Shown: positions 1 to 10,171, counted from the stretch's first letter. The stretch: 64,000 bases of DNA from Microbacterium pullorum (GCF_014836535.1 NZ_JACSQP010000012.1:1-64000); one strand, 5' to 3'. Program-made: numbers and translations. Notes: generated by a model from the letters alone, not told the origin.

Positions 1-26
1 GGAAACCAATAACAACAACCCAAGGG

Positions 27-70
27 GGGTCAAGATTCAAACGACGAAAAAGGGTCAGAATTCAGGCGAC
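27..70. repeat. Two imperfect 19-bp direct repeats, possible insertion-sequence end
   Basis: Positions 27-45 and 52-70 match at 15 of 19 bases, both of the form GGGTCA-N3-TTCA-N2-CGAC, 25 bp apart. Multiple short terminal repeats of this layout are known at the ends of IS21-family elements, so this may be one end of such an element lying left of the window. No transposase is visible here, so this is inference. The rest of 1-248 shows no gene. Confidence 0.35.
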
Positions 71-248
71 GTTGACAACTCGCCGACGAGGACAAAAGCA
101 ACGACCATAATCCGGAGCTGGCACGAGCATTTCGCATCGCTGCAGCGTGTGACCGTCGCTCACCCGATTCACGCGGTCTGTAGTCGCTCATCTTCCTCAG
201 CGCGGCTTGTTGACGGTACGAGCGCGTACCGGCGCGACTGGGCAGCGG

Positions 249-3200
249 TCAGAGCACCCGCCCCTCCGAAGTCCGCTCAGACGGCCCACGATGGGACTGC
301 GCAACCTTGGCCGCGGCGTTCATACGGCGGATCTCAGTGAGCGCTGCCTCGGCCCTCGCGTGATCGATTCGCTGCGCGGTGGCTTCGGGTCGGGACCCAA
401 GCGGGCTCGGCGTCGTGACGGCGTATCGGTCGCGATACGCGGCGATCGTCCGCGCCGCCAACTGCCACTTCTCACGCCCCGATACAGCGGCGGGAGCATC
501 ACCGAGTGACGCGATCCATTGCGCACCATCTGCGATTGCTTCGCCGAGCACTGCGTCGGCCCGCTGCGTGATGAGGTCACGACGTTCATCGAGCGCCTGA
601 CGCATGTCATCAGCGACCCACCCCATCGCTTCGGGCACCAGCCCTGCAACGAGCCTGGCCGCTTTCCGTGAACGCCCCGATCCAGCGGGCTGAGCAGTCG
701 CCGCTATCAGTCGGTGACGAATGACCGCAGCGATGTCGTCCGCATCCCCAAAGCCGCGTGCACGGACAAGACGCGGGAGCACGTTGGCCAGGTCATGATG
801 GTTGGCTTCAGCTCGGCGCAGCTCTGCGGTCAAAGGGCCGAACGCATCCGAGCCAATGACCTCATCCGCTTCTTCAGTAGTGAGGCCGGATGCCCGAACC
901 AGGGCGGCCCACCGGTCGCGTTGCGCTGCCGCAGCGACCGTCTCGTACTCGGCGGCGAGCTGTGCAATCGTTCCCCAGACCTCTTGTTCGACGGCAATCG
1001 TTTCATGCGCGGAGAGTTCCGCGCCGACGTGCTGGAGCACGCCGCCGAGAACACTGCGGCCGGTGACTTCATCGTTCTGTCCCGGATGCGGGCCATCGTG
1101 GGAAGTGTCGGGCGTATCGACGGCAACGTAGGCGATATTGGTGTCACGTCCCCGCGTCATCGCCACGTAGAGAGTCTCCCTGGTCATGGTCGAGTCGACG
1201 AGCACGTGGGCAGTATCGGTGGTGAGGCCTTGCGCGCGGAAGGATGTCACGGCGTAGCCGAGTTCGAGGTGCTCAACTACATAGTCGGCTGGCAGAAGAA
1301 CGCTGGTCCCCCAGGAACTTCCAGCCCGTCGAACAAGCATCGATCCATCGCGTCGAACATCGACGACGTTCCAGCGATCCCCGTTGCGCACCCAGCCTCG
1401 CCCTGCCAGCAGGCGGCGATCATTGCGGCGCGTGATGACGATGTCACCGCACGCCGCATGGGTTCCATCGTGCAGCTCTGATTCGCGCGCCCCGCGGACA
1501 GTTCCGTCGAGGATGAGATCGGTCCGCGCGCGGTTATTGAGCGCGGTCACGGATTCGTTGGAGTCGGAGACGAGAATCGTTGCGCGCCCCGCGAGGTGGT
1601 CGGTGCGCCATGCGGTGTAGGCAGCATCGATCATGCTTTCGGTGTCACCGTCCACGATTCGATTCTGCGCGTCGTAGGTGTCGATAACTTCGGTGTGACC
1701 GTGGCGAAGATCGAGAGACGCACGCTTTTCCCAGTCGTGTGTGAATCGGTGAACTTCGACGAGCTCGGGCACGTCATCGCGGTCGTGCGTGAGCAGCCCG
1801 AATGCGCCGCCCGCGTCGACGGCCTGGAGCTGTGCGTAGTCGCCGACGAGTAGCACTTTCGCTCCGACCTCACCCGCGAGCTGGGTGATCCGGTCGAGCG
1901 AGAGCGTTCCCGCTAGCGACGCTTCATCAACGATCACGAGCTGGCCAGACTGAAAGGTCTCACCTTCTCGCAGGTGATTCTGCCACCACTTCGCCGTGTT
2001 CTCGGTTGCGATACCGAGATCCTCGGCGAGCACATGTGCCGCATTCGAGGAGGGCGCAAGCCCGACGACAGATCCTTGACCGTGCTCCTTTTCCCATGCC
2101 CGGCGTAGTGCGTTCATCGCGGTTGTTTTCCCGGCGCCAGCCGGGCCGACGAGCAGATCAACGACACGACCGGAGACAGCGATCTTCGTCAGCGCAGACG
2201 CTTGGTCCTCCCCCAACACCAACCGCTCACGATCAGGCGTTCGCACGATCCGCTCGACCGTCTCCAACGAGATGGTCGGGCCCGTCATTGTGTGCGCGAG
2301 TTGAAGCAGGCGCTCCTCGGCATCGAGCAGTTCACCCGACGAGAACACCGTGGAGTTCTTTGGGCGGAACACCGACGATTCATCGCTCCTGCGAAAGACC
2401 GCAGGGCTGGATGCCAGTTCGGGCGGCGTGAGCCGAATCGACACGGCCTCGGCCGCGTCCACCACTATGCCGATGATCGCTTCGCGATCGAGTGTGCTTG
2501 CGAAACGGTACCGCATCGTTTGCCGAGCAGCTTCGGCCGTGAGATTCCACCGGCGCCACGTCGAACGCTTCTCCCCAACTACAGTCACAACGCTCTGTCC
2601 CAGCCCACGAACGACGTCAAGCGGCACATCATCAGCGCGCAAGAGCAACGGCGCGCTATTCGCGGTGACCTCACGTGACCAGCCGCTTGCATCGTCACCA
2701 AGGATGTTGCCCGCCCGCTGCCTCCACTGAGTGGTGAGGTCGGCGAGCGAATGAATCTCCTTCTCCGGCCTTGTCGCGAGTGTCGCCTGGGCACGTAATT
2801 TGATGATCGTCGCGCTGGAGGGTTGCCTGCCGTGCTTCTCCATGTACGCAGCGATGAGACGATCCTTCTCCTCATTGATATGCCGCGAACGCGACGAGAA
2901 CTCGGACACAAGTTGTTCAGGGACCTTCGCGATGGCCCATGCCGCGTTGCGGTCCCGGCCGCGATCACGCGTTTCCCACTCAACGCCGAAGAGCCGCGTG
3001 AGGTGATCCGCGAACACCGCTTCGTGGAACTCGGAGAGCGCCACCGTCGCAGCGTGGAGGGGGCGCCCGTCCAAGCTTCGCCACTTGTTGTCGAGCACGG
3101 TCTGCACCTTGTTGCTGATGACGACGTGCGTGTGCAGATGGGGGTCGCCTGAGCGTGAGTCGTAGTGGTCATACGCTGTTGCGATCAACCCGCGCACGTC

Positions 3201-3806
3201 GACCTGTGCAACGGCACCATCCCCAGGGGTTGCACCGGCACGAGTAGCTGCAACCTCACGCTCCATGAACGCAACCACCTCTGCAACCGCCGCATGGTGT
3301 GCGTTGACGATGAGAGATTGCGTTCCTGCGTCAGCAACTGCCCACAGCACGGAGGCGGACTTCGGGATGGAGAAGGTGAAGTCATATCCGGCCACGGCTC
3401 GTCGCGTGCCACGCTCGGATTCCTCCGCTTCGATCGCCGCGACTGCTCGGGCCCGAACGGTAGGACCCAGCTCGGGATCGAGCGCGCTGACTCGCTCACC
3501 AACCCGCTCAGGCGCCGATTTGTAAGCCGGGTACGCGCGCCCACGCGGCTCCCCCGTGACAGGATCACGCCCCATGCCAATCAACAGCTGGAGCTGGGCC
3601 TCGGTGACTCCATCGCCGTCGTGGAGTTGCCCGCTTCCGAGCCCTGGGAGACCGCTGCCCATCCATCGTCCCGGCGGTGTGCCGTCTGCGTTGTAGTACC
3701 TCGTCAACGGGGTCGACAGGTTGCGGTCGCCGTCACCGGCGGCCACTGTGCGCAGCAGGTACTTGTAGCCGTCGCCCGCCGACATCACCCGCATCGACAC
3801 CGTCAC
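249..3806 (-). CDS. MobF-family conjugative relaxase with C-terminal helicase (TrwC/TraA-like)
   Basis: This protein should nick the element's origin of transfer, stay bound to the 5' end and unwind the strand to be transferred. The N-terminal relaxase domain has tyrosines Y14, Y16 and Y37-Y38 in the places of the TrwC catalytic pairs, and the metal-binding histidine triad HLHTH at H223, H225 and H227. A RecD/TraI-type helicase follows, with Walker A GPAGAGKTT near residue 554 and Walker B VDEAS near 626. The length of 1185 residues fits the actinobacterial MobF group. The start is GTG at 3806; an in-frame ATG four codons later is also possible. Its ribosome binding site lies inside a hairpin (see 3813-3841). 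It is on the strand opposite to the main transfer operon, and no oriT was identified. Confidence 0.93.
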   Translation of the reverse strand: MTVSMRVMSAGDGYKYLLRTVAAGDGDRNLSTPLTRYYNADGTPPGRWMGSGLPGLGSGQLHDGDGVTEAQLQLLIGMGRDPVTGEPRGRAYPAYKSAPERVGERVSALDPELGPTVRARAVAAIEAEESERGTRRAVAGYDFTFSIPKSASVLWAVADAGTQSLIVNAHHAAVAEVVAFMEREVAATRAGATPGDGAVAQVDVRGLIATAYDHYDSRSGDPHLHTHVVISNKVQTVLDNKWRSLDGRPLHAATVALSEFHEAVFADHLTRLFGVEWETRDRGRDRNAAWAIAKVPEQLVSEFSSRSRHINEEKDRLIAAYMEKHGRQPSSATIIKLRAQATLATRPEKEIHSLADLTTQWRQRAGNILGDDASGWSREVTANSAPLLLRADDVPLDVVRGLGQSVVTVVGEKRSTWRRWNLTAEAARQTMRYRFASTLDREAIIGIVVDAAEAVSIRLTPPELASSPAVFRRSDESSVFRPKNSTVFSSGELLDAEERLLQLAHTMTGPTISLETVERIVRTPDRERLVLGEDQASALTKIAVSGRVVDLLVGPAGAGKTTAMNALRRAWEKEHGQGSVVGLAPSSNAAHVLAEDLGIATENTAKWWQNHLREGETFQSGQLVIVDEASLAGTLSLDRITQLAGEVGAKVLLVGDYAQLQAVDAGGAFGLLTHDRDDVPELVEVHRFTHDWEKRASLDLRHGHTEVIDTYDAQNRIVDGDTESMIDAAYTAWRTDHLAGRATILVSDSNESVTALNNRARTDLILDGTVRGARESELHDGTHAACGDIVITRRNDRRLLAGRGWVRNGDRWNVVDVRRDGSMLVRRAGSSWGTSVLLPADYVVEHLELGYAVTSFRAQGLTTDTAHVLVDSTMTRETLYVAMTRGRDTNIAYVAVDTPDTSHDGPHPGQNDEVTGRSVLGGVLQHVGAELSAHETIAVEQEVWGTIAQLAAEYETVAAAAQRDRWAALVRASGLTTEEADEVIGSDAFGPLTAELRRAEANHHDLANVLPRLVRARGFGDADDIAAVIRHRLIAATAQPAGSGRSRKAARLVAGLVPEAMGWVADDMRQALDERRDLITQRADAVLGEAIADGAQWIASLGDAPAAVSGREKWQLAARTIAAYRDRYAVTTPSPLGSRPEATAQRIDHARAEAALTEIRRMNAAAKVAQSHRGPSERTSEGRVL

Positions 3807-3812
3807 CGCAGC

Positions 3813-3841
3813 TCACCTTCTCTCCATCAAGGAGAAGGTGA
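3813..3841 (-). promoter_or_regulatory. Hairpin covering the relaxase ribosome binding site
   Basis: Perfect 10-bp arms (TCACCTTCTC and GAGAAGGTGA) enclose a 9-nt loop. Read on the minus strand, the promoter-distal arm is the purine-rich Shine-Dalgarno sequence of the relaxase, a few bases before its GTG start. Folding of the mRNA would hide it, which would keep relaxase translation low. The fold is seen in the sequence; the effect is inference. Confidence 0.55.
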
Positions 3842-3942
3842 ACGAGCAGGATCGGTAGCTTCAGGAGTCACAAGACAGAATCACACGGGAGTTGCCGAAA
3901 CCTCGATCTGCAAGACGCGTGGTGGTGCTGAAGTCAGCGATC

Positions 3943-5211
3943 TCAGGTGAAGATATCTATGCCGCGATAGCGAACGCCGTACCGTGTGCCGAGTCGTTCC
4001 GCAGCGCGGCCAATTGCCGGGTCTGGAACGTCCAAGTACTTCAGAATCACGAGAGTCAGCACGATCCAGTTGGCGTCCCGGATACCGCGCAGCAAGACGC
4101 CATTTTCCCAGATGTCGCTCGAAACCGCGTGAGCAATAGTATTTCGAGCCTTGAGAAATTGCTTCGTCCATTCTTCAATGGACACCCGCGCCTGCTGCCA
4201 GACGTCGTCATCGACATGTCGGATGAGCTGCTCCACTTTCGAACGGAATGTGGTCCTTCCAAGATCGCCCTTGAGCTGCGCCACCGCCTCCTTCTGCGCT
4301 CGGTCGAGGCCCGTCAACGATTCCAGAGCTTCGAGAATCGGCCTAGATTCGTCGGGACCTAATCGCGGAGCTTCGTGTTGTTGAAGCGCTGTGGCGACTG
4401 ACTCAATTGCCGCGGAGCTGAGGATCACGTCTGCGTCGACATATCCAGGCTGGTACCGCAACCCCGCGAGGATCTGGAGGACTGGTTTCCATTCGCTGTA
4501 TGCCACCCACCAGCGCTCGATCGTGTGTTGAATCCAGTCACCTGCGAATCTCAGCGTGTATTCAACCGGCTTGCGCGTCGGACGCTCAAACGGCGCGTAC
4601 TTGTCTCGCCCAAAGATGTTCACGGTCTGCCCGGACCTGTCAGTTGCGACTAGCGTGAGTTGTCCGCACGGCAGGTCAGCCGCGAATGTGAGCATCGCCT
4701 GAAAGACGGCGAGTTGAGTCTCAAAGTCCTCCAACGGAACCGGCTCCGGCACAACTAACGTGATCGAGTTCTCTCCACTGCGTAGCGTCGCTTCCATTTG
4801 CGACGCTCCGCCAATCGCCGGGAACACCAACGGTTGCCCAGGGCTCCGAGCCGCTCCATCCTCGTGGCGGCAGGAAGAGACCGATGCCAGGTGCTCGAAT
4901 GTCGCCGTCACAGTTGTGTATTGAGCATCATCCAGAGCTGATCCGACCCTGAGTTCATCGACTCGCAACCCTAGGTCACCGTCGATCGCGAAGACTGTTC
5001 CACGTATGAGCGTCGGTGTCCCGTCAAGAGATGCTGTGAGGACTCGTATGCCAGGCTGCCCTGTCGCATACGAGAAGCTACTCGGTGATTTGAGGATCCA
5101 CCGCCCGCCACGTTCGACAACTTCGGCCGTGCCGTCGCGTGCGCCATCACCGATCGATTCAAATACGACCGAGGTCGATGTCCATTGAAAGTTCTCCGAG
5201 AAGAGCGCCAC
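3943..5211 (-). CDS. HEPN-domain protein resembling the ApeA anti-phage family
   Basis: A 422-residue protein with a beta-rich N-terminal half and a helical C-terminal half that carries the HEPN ribonuclease signature R-N-x3-H (R356 to H361, RNTIAH). Together with the size and N-terminal character this resembles ApeA, a HEPN protein known to give abortive phage defence; the family match is from recognition, not a search. It starts 8 bp after the stop of the type III Res gene, on the same strand, so it is probably cotranscribed. HEPN proteins normally cleave RNA, often tRNA, when triggered. GC is low (about 52 percent in one line counted by hand), suggesting separate acquisition. It may act as a back-up to the restriction system. 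Confidence 0.6.
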   Translation of the reverse strand: MALFSENFQWTSTSVVFESIGDGARDGTAEVVERGGRWILKSPSSFSYATGQPGIRVLTASLDGTPTLIRGTVFAIDGDLGLRVDELRVGSALDDAQYTTVTATFEHLASVSSCRHEDGAARSPGQPLVFPAIGGASQMEATLRSGENSITLVVPEPVPLEDFETQLAVFQAMLTFAADLPCGQLTLVATDRSGQTVNIFGRDKYAPFERPTRKPVEYTLRFAGDWIQHTIERWWVAYSEWKPVLQILAGLRYQPGYVDADVILSSAAIESVATALQQHEAPRLGPDESRPILEALESLTGLDRAQKEAVAQLKGDLGRTTFRSKVEQLIRHVDDDVWQQARVSIEEWTKQFLKARNTIAHAVSSDIWENGVLLRGIRDANWIVLTLVILKYLDVPDPAIGRAAERLGTRYGVRYRGIDIFT

Positions 5212-5219
5212 AAATCGAC

Positions 5220-8200
5220 CTATGCCGTAACGAGCTGCATCAGCTCGGTGTAGTCGGTGACGACCTCATAGGTGACGTCCTGGCCGTTCTTCTCACTAAT
5301 GGATGCGAAGAACTTGCGGGCGCACTCGATCTTGGCGTCCTCCACTCCCTTGAGCTGGAGCGTTGAAAGAGACCCCTTGGTTTCAGCAACGAAGTAGACG
5401 TGTTTGACGCTGCCCTCTGTGAACGCAATCGCCCAGTCGGGGTTGTAATCACCCACCGGAGTCGGGATGAAGAATCCACGCGGGAGCTTCGCGTAAACAG
5501 CGACCTCCGTACTTGTGTCCAGCTCGGTGACGAACGCACGCTCGATCTTCGAGTCGGTCACTACGAAGTCATAGATGTGCTTCTTGAGCTTGGCACCCGC
5601 CTTACTGAAGTCCTGTGCCGTTTGATTCTCGGTGAAGATTGCCGAGTCGAACCGGTCCTCCAGAGCGTCGTACGCCAAGTGCTCGACGATGACGGTCGCC
5701 TTCTGCTCGTTGATCAGCCTCGCAGCCTCGGTGATGAACTGCTCCGGGTTGAGCCGGAACTTCCCGAACGTGCCCGGCGCCACGCCTCGCAAGATCGCGG
5801 CAACCGTACGACGGGTGAGCTGGGTCTTCTCGGTGATCTCACCAAGCAAGTCGTACTTCACTTGCGATCCCGCACTCACGGTCTCGGTGTGAGTCTGCGT
5901 GGACGACACCGCGAACCCTGAGCCGCCCGCGAGGTCGTCAGCCTCCAACTTCTCGCGCTGCTGCCCTGCTTGGACGACGTACTGCATCGCCGCGACGTTC
6001 AAGTGCTTATCGAGATGATCTGCGGACTTGCGGATCAGTTCGGCCGAGTCGAACTCGACCTGGTAGACCGCCTTATGGTTGATCCGGCCCCAGAGCGCCT
6101 GGAACTCCTTCTTGGCGAAGTTTGCCTCGTTGAGCGGGATCTTCTTCGGCTTGCGGTCGTCAGTGATCTCCGGCGCCGCGACGTGTAGAGCGTCAACTAG
6201 CTCCGCAACCTGATAAAAGTACGGCTGCAGCGATGTTGGCAGCTCGGGCATCTCTGGCAATTCAGCCCGACCGAACCACTTGTCAGTGAGGTGCTGCTCG
6301 TAGTCGATAAAGGCATTAACCGTCAGCCAGTGCTGGAGTTGTTTTGCCTCATCTAGCGTGATCGTGTGAAGGGTTCCGGTTGGAACATCCTCAACAGTCT
6401 TGCCGACGAAGTACTCGGTGGTCGCCTTGCGCGGTCGGGCAGCAAGGGACTCCGAAATCTCCTTCTGTAGTCCGGCGACAAAATCGGTGTATGACTCGTC
6501 GGTAACCACCGTCAGCTCGTTGATGTCATGAACAGTGGCGGGGTTGTCCATGCGTATGCCGTGCTGGTCGACGGCGAGACGCAGGCCGCGGCCGATCTCT
6601 TGGCGACGGGAGACCGTGTTGTCGCTCTTCTTGAGCATGCCCATGACGAACACATTGGGATTGTCCCAGCCCTCGCGCAGCGCCGAGTGGGAAAAGAGGA
6701 ACCGGACTGGCTCACTGAACGAGAGCAGTCGCTCCTTATCCTTCAGGATCAAGTCGTACGCATCAATGTCGTTCGACTGCCCCTTGTCGTCGCCACGGCC
6801 GGAGACACTGCCGTCGACTTGATGCTTGGATTTCTTGTCGATCGAGAAGTACCCCTCATGCACCCGTCGGACTTCGTCGCGTCGCAAGTACTGCTGGTAC
6901 TCTTCAGTCGCGTTATCGATGGCCAGCTCACCAAGTACCTCGTTGCGGATCGCGGCGTACTCTTCCTCGAACGTTTGTGCGTAGTCGCCGAGGGTGTCTT
7001 CGCGGCCGTAGTCACGGTATTTGGCGACCTCGTCAATGAAGAACAGCGAGAGCACCTTGATGCCCTGGCTGAACAGCGCACGCTCCTTATCCAGGTGGGC
7101 GCGAATGACTTCGCGAATTTGGATGCGCCGCTTCGTCTCCTCCGTGGCGTCTCGGTCGGCGAGCTGCCCGGCGATGACGACGTCGCCGTTGCTCAGCTCG
7201 ATCACGTCACGATTCGCGTCGATCTCGGTGATGAAAAGGCCCTTGTAAGCCTCAATGCCGTTCGATACGTCGTGCAGGTTCGCACCGACGTCGAGGCGCT
7301 TGACCTGACGTTTGATGCCAGTCTGGGTCTGTACTTCGATTTCGATCCGGGCACTTGGCTTCGTCCCTTTGGCAATCTCGATCGCGTCCAGGTACAGGTA
7401 TGCGGTAGATCCGGCCAGGCCTTTGACCGTGATGCCTCGCACCGCAATTTTCTTAACTAGCCTCTGGTTGTATGCGTCCAAGGCATCGAGGCGGTGCACC
7501 TTTGTGTGCTCTACCTTGTGAGTGGCCGAGTAGCGCAACATCATGAGGCCGCGGAATCGCGAGAGCGCATCGAGGGACTTCGCAGCACCAATCTTCTGCG
7601 GCTCGTCAATAATCACGATAGGTCGGTTCGCCGCGATCACGTCGATCGGACGCCGCGACTGGAAATCATCGAGTACGTCGTAGATGCGACGGTTGTCCTT
7701 ACCAGTCGCGTTAAAAGCCTGAATGTTGATGATCATCACCTGCACCCCGGCATCGGAGCTGAAACGCTCGATCTCGTGCAGTTGCGAGGAGTTGTAGATG
7801 AACGATCGCGGCTTGGTCCCGTAAAGCTGCTGGAAATGCTCGGACGTGACATCGAACGACTTCTTGACGCCCTCACGGATCGCGAGCGAGGGCACGACGA
7901 TAATGTACTTCGACCAGCCGTACCGCTTGTGCAGCTCTAAAATCGTCTTGATATAGACGTAGGTTTTCCCGGTTCCCGTCTCCATCTCCACGTCCAGGTT
8001 CGGAGCCCCCGGAGCCGCCTTGCTATCGACAAGTGTCGTCGAAAGCGGCAGATTGCGAGACCGCTGGACCTTTCGAACGTTGTCCAGCAGCTGGGTAGAG
8101 GAGAGCGCGATGTCGGCGTTCCGAAGACCGGAGTCGGGCGTATCGTTCGTCTCGAACAGCCTCGGGTTCGAGACAGGCGTCGTTCTGCCTGGGTCGATTC

Positions 8201-8309
8201 GATAGGAGATGCCGTCGCGCTTGGGCTGCCCCTCGAAAATCTCGACAACCGCGTCGACAGCGTTGGTCTGGTATTGCTGGACCTTGAACTGTAGTTTCAT
8301 CCCGATCAA
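5220..8309 (-). CDS. res: Type III restriction enzyme, Res subunit (helicase-nuclease)
   Basis: Res subunits form a complex with Mod, translocate or slide on DNA using ATP and cut between opposed unmethylated sites. Seen here: Walker A METGTGKT at residues 109-116, the DEPQ box (235-238), and a C-terminal PD-(D/E)xK nuclease with D958 and E976-T-K978. Its length of 1029 residues is normal for the family. Its ATG overlaps the Mod stop codon (ATGA at 8306-8309), so translation is probably coupled. All catalytic motifs look intact. Confidence 0.93.
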   Translation of the reverse strand: MIGMKLQFKVQQYQTNAVDAVVEIFEGQPKRDGISYRIDPGRTTPVSNPRLFETNDTPDSGLRNADIALSSTQLLDNVRKVQRSRNLPLSTTLVDSKAAPGAPNLDVEMETGTGKTYVYIKTILELHKRYGWSKYIIVVPSLAIREGVKKSFDVTSEHFQQLYGTKPRSFIYNSSQLHEIERFSSDAGVQVMIINIQAFNATGKDNRRIYDVLDDFQSRRPIDVIAANRPIVIIDEPQKIGAAKSLDALSRFRGLMMLRYSATHKVEHTKVHRLDALDAYNQRLVKKIAVRGITVKGLAGSTAYLYLDAIEIAKGTKPSARIEIEVQTQTGIKRQVKRLDVGANLHDVSNGIEAYKGLFITEIDANRDVIELSNGDVVIAGQLADRDATEETKRRIQIREVIRAHLDKERALFSQGIKVLSLFFIDEVAKYRDYGREDTLGDYAQTFEEEYAAIRNEVLGELAIDNATEEYQQYLRRDEVRRVHEGYFSIDKKSKHQVDGSVSGRGDDKGQSNDIDAYDLILKDKERLLSFSEPVRFLFSHSALREGWDNPNVFVMGMLKKSDNTVSRRQEIGRGLRLAVDQHGIRMDNPATVHDINELTVVTDESYTDFVAGLQKEISESLAARPRKATTEYFVGKTVEDVPTGTLHTITLDEAKQLQHWLTVNAFIDYEQHLTDKWFGRAELPEMPELPTSLQPYFYQVAELVDALHVAAPEITDDRKPKKIPLNEANFAKKEFQALWGRINHKAVYQVEFDSAELIRKSADHLDKHLNVAAMQYVVQAGQQREKLEADDLAGGSGFAVSSTQTHTETVSAGSQVKYDLLGEITEKTQLTRRTVAAILRGVAPGTFGKFRLNPEQFITEAARLINEQKATVIVEHLAYDALEDRFDSAIFTENQTAQDFSKAGAKLKKHIYDFVVTDSKIERAFVTELDTSTEVAVYAKLPRGFFIPTPVGDYNPDWAIAFTEGSVKHVYFVAETKGSLSTLQLKGVEDAKIECARKFFASISEKNGQDVTYEVVTDYTELMQLVTA

Positions 8310-10168
8310 ATCGCCTTCACGTCGGTCGCCGGAGATACCTCGCGGAAAACCTGCTCCGCATTGATCCGTGCGTCATCCGACCCGAATGCGGAGTCCCGGA
8401 ACACAACGCGAACTGGCTTTTCATCTGCGATGGCCCGAACCAGCTCAGGGCTGACCTCTCCGTCAAAGCAAGCGATCAGAGCGCCGTCCTCGACTCGAAA
8501 CACCTCATGGCCGTGAATGGACACCCGATCTATTGACATCGACAAGTCGAGCCCCCAGTCCAATAGCACTTGGAAGAGCAGGTCCTCACCAGTACGCCCC
8601 GGCTTGATATTTTCCTCGAGTTCCGCCAGATCGAGTTGTCCAGTCTCGTCTGGTGCGCGTAAGACATCAATCATGTTCGAGGTATCGACTGTCAGAGCGC
8701 GAAAACCTGAGTCAAAGTGCGCTCTGTTCAAACCGGATTCCTCGGACGCACGTTTGCTCGCGCGGCGGACCCTCTCGCGGGCGAGCTCTGCAATGGTACT
8801 GAAGCCCTGCTTCGCAGCTTCACTTGTAGGAGGAAGCGTTTCCGGCAGCTGGACGAGAATCCATGACCGGTTCTTGCCGTCTTTGGCGTTTGCGCGCATG
8901 ACCGCGTCTGCCGTGGTGCCTGACCCTGCGAAGAAATCCATGACGATATCGCCTTCGCCAACGCCCGCGATCCAGAGCAACTGCTCGATCAACTTCGTAG
9001 GTTTCGGTGTGTCAAACACCGCTTTCCCATCAAATAGTCTTTTGACCTCCGTGGTGGCTTCGCGCGTGGTACCGACTTCGCTGCCGAGCCACAATGACTC
9101 GACTGCGCGGCCCTCGAGGGTATCGAGATAGATCTTCCGTGTGATCGACGTCTCGCTCTCGTTGAAAACCACCTCCCCGGTCTCGATCTTCAATTGCATG
9201 GTTTCGCGGCTCCAGCGCCAACCATTCTCAGGAGGGTCGATGACCCCTCCGCTCGGTGTCGCTAGCTGGTAGCGAAGATTCGGCCGGTAGAGCGCGTTTC
9301 GAACGTCACCGGCCCGCCACGGCCCGCGAGGGTCATCATCGCGGTTCCGATAGTTGACGTTATGTTCGGGAGTGCGTTCGAGCGGCTGCAGCGCAAATGC
9401 CTCGCCACGCCGGTAGCCGAGGATCGTGTTGTGGTGCACAGAGACGGTATCGGTATACCCCTTGGGCTGCACGCTGTGCTGCCAGATTAGCTCTGCAATG
9501 AAGTTTGAGCGACCAAACACCTCATCGAGCAGAGATCGTAGATTGGCGCTCTCGTGATAATCGCAGCTAACGAAGATGGCGCCGTCGTCGCTGAGCAAGG
9601 ATCTAGCCAGTCTGAGCCGAGGAAACATCATGCTCAACCAGTCCGAATGATATCGACCATTTGTCTCAGCGTTGGAGATCAGACGAGCGCCGATTTCGTC
9701 TGACTGTCCAGACTCCCGCAAGTAGTCATCTACCGTCTGCGAAAACGAATCGGAGTAGACAAAGTCGCTTCCGGTGTTGTAAGGCGGATCGATGTAAATA
9801 AGCTTGATCTTGCCGAGGTAGGACTCTTGCATTAGCTTCAGTGCGTCGAGGTTGTCACCCTCGATGAAGAGGTTCTCAGTGGCGTCAAACTCGACAGACT
9901 CCTCTGCGTTTGGACGGAGGGTCTTCGAGATAGGAATATTGGCTTCAACCGCAGAGGCGCGCTTGCCCGGCCAGTCCAGTTGATATCGCTCCTGCGATCC
10001 TTCGATCACGTGGTCGGAGAGCTCTTGGCGCAGCAGATCGAAGTCGACGGCCATCGTGACGTTGCCGTCGGCGTCGACGGACTCAGTGACGACGGTCGGG
10101 AACAACTCGGCAAGCTTCTCGATATTGGCGTCTGTCAGGTCTGGCGACGTCATGCGTAGTTTTTCCAC
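8306..10168 (-). CDS. mod: Type III DNA adenine methyltransferase, Mod subunit
   Basis: Mod recognises the target and methylates adenine N6 on one strand; it is also needed for cleavage by Res. The catalytic motif DPPYNTG (127-133) comes before the AdoMet-binding motif FFAGSG (412-417), the order of beta-class N6-adenine methyltransferases such as type III Mod proteins. The stretch between them is the likely target-recognition region. The start is GTG at 10168, with an alternative ATG five codons later. It follows the DUF4391 gene by 3 bp. The recognition site cannot be deduced by reading. Confidence 0.93.
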   Translation of the reverse strand: MEKLRMTSPDLTDANIEKLAELFPTVVTESVDADGNVTMAVDFDLLRQELSDHVIEGSQERYQLDWPGKRASAVEANIPISKTLRPNAEESVEFDATENLFIEGDNLDALKLMQESYLGKIKLIYIDPPYNTGSDFVYSDSFSQTVDDYLRESGQSDEIGARLISNAETNGRYHSDWLSMMFPRLRLARSLLSDDGAIFVSCDYHESANLRSLLDEVFGRSNFIAELIWQHSVQPKGYTDTVSVHHNTILGYRRGEAFALQPLERTPEHNVNYRNRDDDPRGPWRAGDVRNALYRPNLRYQLATPSGGVIDPPENGWRWSRETMQLKIETGEVVFNESETSITRKIYLDTLEGRAVESLWLGSEVGTTREATTEVKRLFDGKAVFDTPKPTKLIEQLLWIAGVGEGDIVMDFFAGSGTTADAVMRANAKDGKNRSWILVQLPETLPPTSEAAKQGFSTIAELARERVRRASKRASEESGLNRAHFDSGFRALTVDTSNMIDVLRAPDETGQLDLAELEENIKPGRTGEDLLFQVLLDWGLDLSMSIDRVSIHGHEVFRVEDGALIACFDGEVSPELVRAIADEKPVRVVFRDSAFGSDDARINAEQVFREVSPATDVKAI

Positions 10169-10171
10169 GGG

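Noticed and set aside
22..40. GGGGGTCAAG near the left edge, like part of the tRNA-Pro anticodon arm, as the missing attachment site
   Set aside because: Only 10 bp match and the orientation is opposite to that required, so it is probably chance.
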